Shown here: piece after piece, positions 1-5,285 of the stretch
How the letters are laid out: every line of letters begins with the position of its first letter
Numbering within the stretch: the stretch's first letter is position 1
DNA from: an uncultured Longilinea sp.
Lineage (GTDB): Bacteria; Chloroflexota; Anaerolineae; Anaerolineales; Anaerolineaceae
Direction: 5' to 3'
DNA length: 5,285 bases
NCBI GenBank assembly: GCA_937863945.1
Contig: CALMIB010000063.1
Coordinates: forward strand, 1-5,285
The notes under the pieces: model-generated
Seen by the model: only the letters and a program-made list of their open reading frames with translations
What the model was told of the DNA's origin: nothing
Databases searched by the model: none
Made by a program: the position numbers and the translations under genes

Positions 1-1
1 G

Positions 2-136
2 CTGGCGGTGCCTGCGCGCCACATTCATTCGCATTCTTCCATCCTTCACCGCGATGATTATGATGCCGCCGTAAAGTTGCTCACCGCCATCATCCCGCGG
101 TTGGATGCCGGAACCGTTGCCAGTTTTACGGCATAA
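2..136 (+). CDS. M42-family metallopeptidase (glutamyl aminopeptidase/endoglucanase M-like), C-terminal fragment
   Basis: Partial gene: only the last 44 codons lie in the window, read in frame from base 2 to the TAA at 134-136. The fragment contains VPARHIHSHSSI followed by RDDYDAAVKLL and a short hydrophobic tail. This matches the end of M42 peptidases, where a (T/A)R(Y/H)IHS motif carries the last metal-ligand histidine and is followed by a D-x-x-x-x-V-K-L-L helix. Known family members are cytoplasmic, di-metal (Zn/Co) aminopeptidases that form dodecameric TET-like particles and trim peptides left by proteolysis. Some were annotated as endoglucanases in the past. The actual substrate cannot be told from this fragment. 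It ends 32 bases before atpA on the same strand, so it may share a transcript with the ATP synthase genes. The family call is fairly secure, and the frame is supported by the motif order rather than by length. Confidence 0.82.
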   Translation: MAVPARHIHSHSSILHRDDYDAAVKLLTAIIPRLDAGTVASFTA

Positions 137-159
137 TTTTTCTGATCCTTTTCCAGCCT

Positions 160-164
160 GGAGG
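160..164 (+). promoter_or_regulatory. Shine-Dalgarno sequence of atpA
   Basis: GGAGG lies only four bases before the ATG at 169. This is a strong core with rather tight spacing. It supports ATG 169 as the start, because no other in-frame start before the conserved N-terminal helix has a comparable site. The rest of the 32-base gap (137-159) shows no recognisable promoter or hairpin. Confidence 0.75.
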
Positions 165-168
165 TTCA

Positions 169-1827
169 ATGTCCGACTTGATTCAAAAACTTACGAGCGA
201 CCTGCAAAGCAAGATTGACAGCTATCAACCTCAGCTGGAGGTCCGCAACATCGGCACGGTGATCGAAGCCGGGGATGGGATTGCCGAGGTTGGGGGTCTG
301 GCAAACGTACAATCGCAGGAATTGGTTGAATTTGCGAACGGTGTGATGGGTATTGCTTTTAACCTCGAGAAGGATAAAGTCGGCGTCATCATACTGGGAG
401 ATTATTCGTCTGTTTCAGAAGGCATGCAGGTGCATTCAACCGGGCGCATTGCCTCCGTGCCGGTCGGCGATGGGCTGATTGGCCGCGTAGTGAATGCGCT
501 GGGCGAGCCGATTGACGGCAAGGGACCGATCCGGTATTCCAGCTTTCGTCCGATTGAGCGCATTGCTCCGGGCGTGATCGCCCGCCAGGATGTGGATACT
601 CCGGTTCAGACCGGCATCATTGCGATTGATTCGATGATCCCGATTGGCCGTGGCCAACGCGAATTGATCATTGGCGACCGCCAGACCGGCAAGACTGCAA
701 TCGCGCTGGACACGATCATCAATCAAAAAGGCAAAGATTTAATTTGCATTTATGTCGCCATTGGTCAGAAGAAGGCTGCCGTGGCGCGCACGTTGGCGAT
801 CCTGGAAAGTTACGGCGCAATGGCGCATACCGTGGTGGTGGTAGCCTCCGCAGATGAAGCCGCCGCCATGCAATATATCGTCCCATACGCCGGCTGCGCC
901 ATCGGCGAGGAATTCATGGAAAACGGCCGGGATGCCCTGGTGATTTATGATGATCTTTCCAAACATGCCTGGGCCTACCGCCAGGTCTCTTTGCTGCTGC
1001 GGCGCCCGCCGGGCCGTGAAGCCTATCCTGGCGATGTGTTCTACCTGCACTCGCGCCTGCTGGAGCGCGCTGCCAGGCTGGCCGATCAGTTCATGATCGT
1101 CAAAAAAGATCTGCCCAATCAGGCGCTCAAATCCGAGGACAGCGTGAATGGTGTGATCTATGGCGGCCCGCGCGGTGCGTACGAAGCCGAGCAGGCGCTG
1201 AAGGCATTGGACAGCGCGGATTATGAGATCCGGAAGGTGGCCGGAACGGGCGGTTCGTTGACCGCCTTGCCCATCATCGAAACCCTGCTGGGCGATGTTT
1301 CCGCGTACGTGCCGACCAATGTGATTTCGATTACCGACGGCCAGATTTACCTGGAGAGCAATCTGTTCAACGCCGGCATCCGGCCGGGCATTAACGTGGG
1401 CATCTCAGTGTCGCGCGTGGGCGGCGCCGCGCTGACCAAGGCCATGCGCCAGGTGGCCGGCCGCATGCGCCTGGATATGGCATCCTACCGCGAACTGGCT
1501 GCCTTTGCCCAGTTTGGCTCGGATCTGGATAAAGCCTCGCAGGCACAGCTCAACCGCGGGCAGCGCCTGCAGGAAATCCTGAAACAGCCCCAATACGTTC
1601 CCATGCCGCCGGAACATGAGGTGATGGCGCTCTTTGCCGGCATCAATGGGTTTATCGATGCCATCCCGGTTGAACGAGTGAAGATCTGGCAGAACGCGAT
1701 GCTCCGTTACATGGAAACATCCTATCCCGAAGTCGGTAAAGACATCGCGGAGCGCAAACAGATTACCAAGGATACCGAAGCCCGGTTGCGCGAAGCGCTT
1801 CAGAATTTCAACGCGACCTTCCATTAG
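169..1827 (+). CDS. atpA: F-type ATP synthase subunit alpha
   Basis: Non-catalytic nucleotide-binding subunit of F1; three copies alternate with beta around gamma. Residues 1-23 are the N-terminal helix that normally contacts delta, and 24 to about 95 form the beta-barrel domain (VRNIGTVIEAGDGIAEV). The Walker A motif GDRQTGKT is at 169-176 (Lys175, the same number as in E. coli). The Walker B segment ALVIYDDLSKHA is at 256-267, with the family signature around YRQVSLLLRRPPGREAYPGD after it. The arginine finger is in SVSRVGG at Arg416. The C-terminal helical domain (RELAAFAQFGSDLD onward) is complete. At 552 residues it is longer than the usual 500-515. The excess is one block at about residues 307-360, between RAARLAD and the conserved GGSLTALPIIET. 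It starts the F1 gene run, with atpG 19 bases downstream; atpH is not upstream. Identification is certain. Confidence 0.99.
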   Translation: MSDLIQKLTSDLQSKIDSYQPQLEVRNIGTVIEAGDGIAEVGGLANVQSQELVEFANGVMGIAFNLEKDKVGVIILGDYSSVSEGMQVHSTGRIASVPVGDGLIGRVVNALGEPIDGKGPIRYSSFRPIERIAPGVIARQDVDTPVQTGIIAIDSMIPIGRGQRELIIGDRQTGKTAIALDTIINQKGKDLICIYVAIGQKKAAVARTLAILESYGAMAHTVVVVASADEAAAMQYIVPYAGCAIGEEFMENGRDALVIYDDLSKHAWAYRQVSLLLRRPPGREAYPGDVFYLHSRLLERAARLADQFMIVKKDLPNQALKSEDSVNGVIYGGPRGAYEAEQALKALDSADYEIRKVAGTGGSLTALPIIETLLGDVSAYVPTNVISITDGQIYLESNLFNAGIRPGINVGISVSRVGGAALTKAMRQVAGRMRLDMASYRELAAFAQFGSDLDKASQAQLNRGQRLQEILKQPQYVPMPPEHEVMALFAGINGFIDAIPVERVKIWQNAMLRYMETSYPEVGKDIAERKQITKDTEARLREALQNFNATFH

Positions 1828-1846
1828 ATCGGCCAAAGGAGCCTGA

Positions 1847-2743
1847 ATGCCATCTGGAAAAGAAATGCGGCTCCGGATCCGGAGCATTAAAAACCTCGCA
1901 CAGGTGACCAAAGCGCTGGAAACAGTCAGCGCCAGCAAGGTGCGCAAAGCGGTCCAGGCGGTCAGCGCGACACAACCGTATGCCGAAAAAGCCTGGAAGG
2001 TGCTGGTTCACCTGGCGCGCCAGCCTGGGCACGCCATGCTGCACCCGTTATTGATCCAGCGCGAGCAGGTAAAAAAAATCCTGGTCATTGTGATTTCCAG
2101 CGACCGCGGCCTGGCAGGATCCTACAACGTGAATATTGTCCGCCACACGTTGCAGCGCTTTCATAAGTCCGAAAAGCCGGTTGAATATATCACGGTTGGG
2201 CGCAAAGGCAGGGACATGTTGATACGGCGCGGTTGCAAGGTGATGGCTGAATTCAGCGACATCGCCAATGTGCCGACCTTTGCCGACCTTTCGACGGTTG
2301 GCCGGCTGGCCATTAACAGTTACCTGGATGGCAATGTTGATGAGGTGTACGTTGCCTACACCCAGTTCCGCAACATGATCCGGCAGGAACCCGTGATCGA
2401 AAAGCTGCTGCCGATGGATATCGAAGTCACCGGTCTGACTCACGGGGGCATGACCACGCACCCTTCGACCGCGGTATTTTTATACGAGCCGGACGAAACA
2501 GGCCTGTTGGATGAAATCATTCCCCGGTTTACGGCACTGCAGGTGTATCAGGCAGTGCTTTCCGCGCAGGCCAGCGAACATGCCGCGCGCATGGTTTCCA
2601 TGCGCAACGCCACCGACAGTGCCCGCGAATTGGGCGCCATCCTTCAAATGGATTACAACAAAGCCAGGCAGCAAGCCATCACCAGCGAAATGCTGGATAT
2701 TGCCGGCGGGGCGAATGCCCTGGCTGAATCGATGGCAGGTTAA
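1847..2743 (+). CDS. atpG: F-type ATP synthase subunit gamma
   Basis: Central rotating shaft of F1, linking catalysis in the alpha3beta3 ring to the c-ring in the membrane. The N-terminal helix carries the family pattern GKEMRLRIRSIKN...TKALETVSASKVRKA (residues 4-35). The central Rossmann-like domain begins near residue 77 with ILVIVISSDRGLAGSYN; the SSDRGL motif starts at residue 84. The C-terminal helix contains MVSMRNATDSARELG (249-263) and YNKARQQAIT, then ends in GGANALAES. These two terminal segments form the coiled-coil shaft. The length of 298 residues is slightly above the usual 285-292. There is no sign of the Cys-containing regulatory insertion of chloroplast gamma. The start at 1847 is fixed by AAAGGAG at 1835-1841, five bases upstream. 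A perfect 16-base palindrome lies inside the first codons (1870-1885). Identification is certain. Confidence 0.98.
   Translation: MPSGKEMRLRIRSIKNLAQVTKALETVSASKVRKAVQAVSATQPYAEKAWKVLVHLARQPGHAMLHPLLIQREQVKKILVIVISSDRGLAGSYNVNIVRHTLQRFHKSEKPVEYITVGRKGRDMLIRRGCKVMAEFSDIANVPTFADLSTVGRLAINSYLDGNVDEVYVAYTQFRNMIRQEPVIEKLLPMDIEVTGLTHGGMTTHPSTAVFLYEPDETGLLDEIIPRFTALQVYQAVLSAQASEHAARMVSMRNATDSARELGAILQMDYNKARQQAITSEMLDIAGGANALAESMAG
1870..1885. repeat. 16-base perfect palindrome in the 5' end of atpG
   Basis: GCTCCGGATCCGGAGC equals its own reverse complement. As RNA it could fold into a six-pair GC-rich stem with a GAUC loop, starting 23 bases after the A of the atpG start codon. It encodes part of the conserved LRIRS segment with CGG/CTC/ATC/AGC codons, so it may be a by-product of codon choice. 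The palindrome is seen directly; any effect on translation is inference. Confidence 0.6.
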
Positions 2744-2781
2744 GCCAGATAGCCGTATCACTCAAAGGTGGAGGAATTTCG

Positions 2782-4182
2782 ATGGAACAAGCAAGAGGGC
2801 GCGTCGTTCAAATTCAGGGTGCGGTTGTCGATGTGGAATTTCCCGCCGGGGACCTGCCTATGCTGTATGAAGCCTTGACCATTTCACGCGCAAATCAATC
2901 GGACATGGTGCTAGAGGTTCAAAAACAGTTACCCGATAACTGGGTACGCTGCATCGGCATGGATTCCACGGACGGTCTGATGCGGGGCATGCCGGTGGCG
3001 CGCACTCATGCGCCTATTAAGGTGCCGGTTGGCAAAAATACTTTGGGGCGCATCTTCAACGTGCTCGGAAAGCCAGTGGATAACCAGGGACAGGTCGAGT
3101 CGGACCTGTACTACCCGATCCACCGGCCCGCTCCGGGGTTCGCGGAGCAATCAACCCGCGTGGAAGTATTTGAAACCGGTCTGAAAGTGATCGACTTGAT
3201 CGCGCCATTTACCAAAGGCGGCAAGACGGGCATTTTTGGCGGCGCGGGCGTGGGCAAAACGGTCATTATCATGGAATTGATCCGTTCCATTGCCACGGTT
3301 CACCAGGGCAATTCAGTTTTTGCCGGCGTGGGTGAACGCACCCGTGAAGGCACGCAGCTTTACCGCGAAATGCTCGAATCCGGCGTCATGAAGGATACCG
3401 TGATGGTATTCGGCCAGATGAACGAGCCGTCGGGCGTGCGCTTGCGCGTTGCGCTTTCTGGCCTCGCCATGGCCGAATACTTCCGCGATCAGGGTAAGGA
3501 CGTCCTGCTCTTTATCGATAACATCTTCCGGTTCATCATGTCCGGCTCGGAAGTATCCGCGCTGCTCGGCCGCATGCCCTCGGCAGTGGGGTATCAACCC
3601 ACTCTGGCCACCGAAATGGGCGAGCTGCAGGAACGCATCACCTCCACCCGGCAGGGTTCCATCACGTCCATGCAGGCGGTCTATGTGCCCGCGGATGATT
3701 ATTCCGATCCGGCGCCGGTGGCCACGTTCACCCACCTGGACGCGACAGTTGCGCTCGAACGTTCCATCGCGGAAAAATCGATTTACCCGGCGGTGGATCC
3801 ACTGGCTTCCACCTCCCGCATCCTGGACCCGCGCATCGTGGGCGAAGACCATTACAAGACGGCGCGCGAAGTTCAGCAGGTGCTGCAGCGCTACAAGGAT
3901 TTGCAGGATATCATCGCCATCCTGGGCATCGATGAACTCGGCGAGGACGACAAACTGCTGGTTTCGCGTGCCCGCAAGATCGAACGCTTCTTCTCGCAGC
4001 CCATGTTCGTAGCCGAGCAATTCACCAACATCCCGGGCAAGTATGTGCCGTTGCGTGAAACCGTGCGCGGGTTCCGTGAAATTCTGGACGGTAAACACGA
4101 CGACCTGCCGGAGCAAGCGTTCCACATGGTTGGAACGATCGATGATGCCGTTGAAAAAGCTCAGTCATTGATGAGTGCGTAA
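2782..4182 (+). CDS. atpD: F-type ATP synthase subunit beta (catalytic)
   Basis: Catalytic subunit of F1, making ATP from ADP and phosphate (EC 7.1.2.2) as gamma turns. The N-terminal beta-barrel starts with GRVVQIQGAVVDVEF. Walker A GGAGVGKT is at 153-160 (Lys159, Thr160). The catalytic glutamate of GVGERTREG is Glu185, with Arg186 beside it. Walker B LLFIDNIFRF has Asp246, followed by GSEVSALLGRMPSAVGYQPTLATEMG. The adenine-pocket region SIYPAVDPL and the DELSEED loop, here DELGEDD (384-390), are present. The length of 466 residues is normal. Two small departures are visible: GERTREG is followed by TQLY where ND-(L/F)-Y is usual, and FRF is followed by IMSGSEV rather than the more usual TQAGSEV. 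All key catalytic residues remain, so it should be active. The start at 2782 has AGGTGGAGG at 2766-2774, seven bases upstream. Confidence 0.99.
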   Translation: MEQARGRVVQIQGAVVDVEFPAGDLPMLYEALTISRANQSDMVLEVQKQLPDNWVRCIGMDSTDGLMRGMPVARTHAPIKVPVGKNTLGRIFNVLGKPVDNQGQVESDLYYPIHRPAPGFAEQSTRVEVFETGLKVIDLIAPFTKGGKTGIFGGAGVGKTVIIMELIRSIATVHQGNSVFAGVGERTREGTQLYREMLESGVMKDTVMVFGQMNEPSGVRLRVALSGLAMAEYFRDQGKDVLLFIDNIFRFIMSGSEVSALLGRMPSAVGYQPTLATEMGELQERITSTRQGSITSMQAVYVPADDYSDPAPVATFTHLDATVALERSIAEKSIYPAVDPLASTSRILDPRIVGEDHYKTAREVQQVLQRYKDLQDIIAILGIDELGEDDKLLVSRARKIERFFSQPMFVAEQFTNIPGKYVPLRETVRGFREILDGKHDDLPEQAFHMVGTIDDAVEKAQSLMSA

Positions 4183-4187
4183 GGAGG
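4180..4187 (+). promoter_or_regulatory. atpC Shine-Dalgarno overlapping the atpD stop codon
   Basis: The atpD stop and the atpC ribosome binding site are merged as TAAGGAGG, with seven bases between GGAGG (4183-4187) and the atpC ATG at 4195. Ribosomes finishing beta are placed directly on the epsilon start. This suggests translational coupling, and it fixes the atpC start. Confidence 0.75.
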
Positions 4188-4194
4188 GCCTTCA

Positions 4195-4623
4195 ATGCCC
4201 ATTCGCACGGAAATTGTCTCTCAAGACAGGATTGTTTTTCAGGGTGAAGCCGACCTGGTGATGTTGCCCGGCGCCGAAGGTATGATGGGAATTCTGCCCA
4301 ACCATGCGCCGCTGTTGACAACGCTCCAGTACGGCATCATCACGGTGCGATCGAAAAGTGATGAATTTTACTTTACCGTTGCCGGCGGCATCGTAGAAGT
4401 GCAACCGGATCAGGTGACCATCCTGGCCGATGCCGCTGAGAATGTCGCCGAAATCGACATTGCGCGCGCCGAAGCCGCCATGCAACGGGCCGAAGAGATG
4501 CTCAAGGCAGGAGTTCCTCAGGATCCAGACCGGTATCTCAAAATTCAGGCAGCCTTACGCCGCTCGACATTGCGCATCGATGCTGCCAGGCGCTATACTC
4601 AAGGGCGTAAAAAACGAGATTGA
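4195..4623 (+). CDS. atpC: F-type ATP synthase subunit epsilon
   Basis: Epsilon binds the foot of gamma and the c-ring. In many bacteria its C-terminal helices extend to block ATP hydrolysis. The N-terminal beta-sandwich (residues 1 to about 84) has the typical LPGAEGMMGILPNHAPLLT segment at 24-42 and the AGGIVEVQPDQVTILAD strand pair. The C-terminal two-helix hairpin is complete. It contains IDIARA at 87-92, which fits the I(L)DxxRA motif linked to ATP binding by epsilon in Bacillus PS3, and ends in a basic RKKRD tail. The 142 residues are near the usual 130-140. The intact hairpin and motif leave room for ATP-sensing inhibition, but this is inferred by family analogy. It lies 12 bases after atpD and 21 bases before the mreB-like gene. 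Confidence 0.96.
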   Translation: MPIRTEIVSQDRIVFQGEADLVMLPGAEGMMGILPNHAPLLTTLQYGIITVRSKSDEFYFTVAGGIVEVQPDQVTILADAAENVAEIDIARAEAAMQRAEEMLKAGVPQDPDRYLKIQAALRRSTLRIDAARRYTQGRKKRD

Positions 4624-4629
4624 TCCTGG

Positions 4630-4634
4630 AAGGA
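4630..4634 (+). promoter_or_regulatory. Shine-Dalgarno sequence of the mreB-like gene
   Basis: AAGGA (within GGAAGGA, 4628-4634) stands ten bases before the ATG at 4645, slightly further than usual. It selects that ATG, whose product starts MPVFSRELGIDLGT as expected for an MreB without an amphipathic N-terminal extension. The gap from atpC contains no terminator-like hairpin with a T-run. Confidence 0.65.
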
Positions 4635-4644
4635 ATTATTCTGT

Positions 4645-5285
4645 ATGCCTGTTTTTTCAAGAGAGCTTGGAATCGACCTGGGTACATTCAACACAATTAT
4701 GGCGGAGGGAAGCCAGGTTGTGCTTGAACTTCCCACTGTCGTTGCATTGGTGGTAGCCGAACAGAAGATTGTTGAAATCGGCCAGGCAGCCAAGGACATG
4801 ATGGGCCGGGTCGGTGATTCGATTGAGGTCATCCGTCCGCTGCAAAACGGCGTGATTGCCGATTTTGAGATCACCGAGAAGTTGCTGGGGCAGATCATTC
4901 AACGCAGCCGCTCGTTATTTCTTGGCCCTCGCGTGATGTTAACTGTGCCGTATGGCACCACCAGCGTTGAGAGCCGGGCCGTGCACGAGGCCGGTATTGG
5001 CGCGGGCGCCCGCGAAGTGTACCTGGTGCGGCAGCCCCTAGCCGCGGCGCTGGGGATCGATTTACCCATCAGCACGCCGTCCGGCAATATGATCATCAGC
5101 CTGGGCGGCGGCACCAACCAGGCGGCTGTGCTGGCCATGAACGATATCGTCACGGCGGACACCTCACGAACCGGCGGACTGCGGATGGACGATGCGATTG
5201 CCGGCTACGTTCGCAAAAAATACGGCGTAATTATCGGACAACCGACCGCGGAGCAACTAAAAATTCGCATTGGGGCTGCCATTTC
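4645..5285 (+). CDS. MreB-like actin-family protein (rod shape-determining), divergent, 3' end cut by the window
   Basis: The first 213 codons are present and the frame is open to the right edge; a full MreB has about 330-350 residues. MreB forms membrane-associated filaments that guide cell-wall synthesis. Family marks are phosphate-1 IDLGTFNT (10-17; usually DLGTANT), VIRPLQNGVIADFEITEKLL (62-81), VPYGTTSVESRAV (101-113), GAGAREVYLV (119-128) and the DDAIAGYVRKKYGVIIGQPTAEQLK stretch (182-206). Several core residues are changed. The EEP motif is RQP (129-131). The phosphate-2 motif DIGGGTTE is SLGGGTNQ (152-159), losing its Asp. GGDRFDE is GGLRMDD (177-183). It therefore looks like a diverged paralogue whose ATP binding or hydrolysis may be altered, so I give no gene symbol. 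Its start lies 21 bases after atpC, which suggests co-transcription with the ATP synthase genes. Family membership is clear, but function as a true cell-shape filament is uncertain. Confidence 0.88.
   Translation, partial: MPVFSRELGIDLGTFNTIMAEGSQVVLELPTVVALVVAEQKIVEIGQAAKDMMGRVGDSIEVIRPLQNGVIADFEITEKLLGQIIQRSRSLFLGPRVMLTVPYGTTSVESRAVHEAGIGAGAREVYLVRQPLAAALGIDLPISTPSGNMIISLGGGTNQAAVLAMNDIVTADTSRTGGLRMDDAIAGYVRKKYGVIIGQPTAEQLKIRIGAAI

Noticed and set aside
117..137. Possible promoter before atpA: TTGCCA (117-122) and CATAAT (132-137).
   Set aside because: The spacer is only nine bases instead of about 17, and both boxes lie in or at the end of the peptidase reading frame. I do not count it as a promoter.
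2012..2023. 12-base palindrome CTGGCGCGCCAG in atpG.
   Set aside because: It is short, GC-rich and in the middle of a coding region with no partner sites nearby. This is expected by chance.
2071..2078. Run of eight A bases in atpG, a possible slippage site.
   Set aside because: The conserved gamma sequence continues in the same frame across it (VKKILVIVISSDRGL), and no useful product would follow a frame change. At most it is a place for sequencing or transcription errors.
2271..2290. Perfect tandem repeat of the 10-mer TGCCGACCTT inside atpG.
   Set aside because: Only two copies are present, the unit is not a multiple of three, and the encoded VPTFADLS fits the normal gamma sequence. It is probably chance similarity of codons.
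2744..2781. The 38-base gap between atpG and atpD as a possible terminator or promoter site.
   Set aside because: It has no inverted repeat with a T-run and no -10/-35 pair. The only signal is the atpD ribosome binding site.
3449..4012. Open frame of 187 codons on the plus strand in another frame inside atpD.
   Set aside because: Its product is rich in Arg, Ser, Pro and Trp, as expected from reading GC-rich coding DNA out of frame, and it lacks a believable start context.
3313..4125. Long open frame of 270 codons on the minus strand, opposite atpD.
   Set aside because: It lies wholly opposite a highly conserved gene and its product has no recognisable motif. Such frames arise from codon bias on the coding strand. 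The same holds for the frames opposite atpA and atpG (for example 1405-1947 and 2048-2461).

Overview
The window is a gene-dense stretch of bacterial chromosome, all on the + strand. It carries the soluble F1 part of an F-type ATP synthase: atpA (alpha), atpG (gamma), atpD (beta) and atpC (epsilon). Before it lies the last 44 codons of an M42-family metallopeptidase, and after it the first 213 codons of an actin-like MreB-family gene that runs off the right edge. There are no RNA genes, mobile elements, CRISPR arrays or long non-coding stretches. The largest gap is 38 bases.

Layout: 2-136 is the M42 peptidase C-terminus. The following 32-base gap holds the atpA ribosome binding site. Then come atpA 169-1827, atpG 1847-2743, atpD 2782-4182, atpC 4195-4623, and the mreB-like gene from 4645. 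Gaps between genes are 32, 19, 38, 12 and 21 bases. Each start has a purine-rich Shine-Dalgarno sequence, and I see no convincing terminator or internal promoter. The whole stretch could therefore be read as one transcript.

How the genes work together: alpha and beta form the alternating hexamer of F1, gamma is the rotating shaft, and epsilon caps the foot of gamma and can act as an inhibitor. The delta subunit (atpH) and the membrane subunits a, c and b (atpB, atpE, atpF) are not here. In many bacteria atpH sits directly before atpA; here a peptidase gene takes that place. The F0 and delta genes must lie elsewhere, or beyond the peptidase.

Organism: clearly a bacterium with moderately GC-rich DNA. 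The alpha subunit with an extra block of about 40-50 residues, the MreB-like gene behind atpC and the sequence style of the peptidase tail suggest to me a Chloroflexota (Anaerolineae-type) genome. This is an impression from memory and is not proven by the window.

The most interesting point is the MreB-like protein. It is recognisable over its whole visible length, but residues expected to bind and hydrolyse ATP are changed: the phosphate-2 Asp is Ser, and the EEP motif is RQP. It may be a specialised or nucleotide-insensitive paralogue tied to the ATP synthase operon. No wholly new system is evident; most of the window is well-understood core metabolism with lineage-specific modifications.
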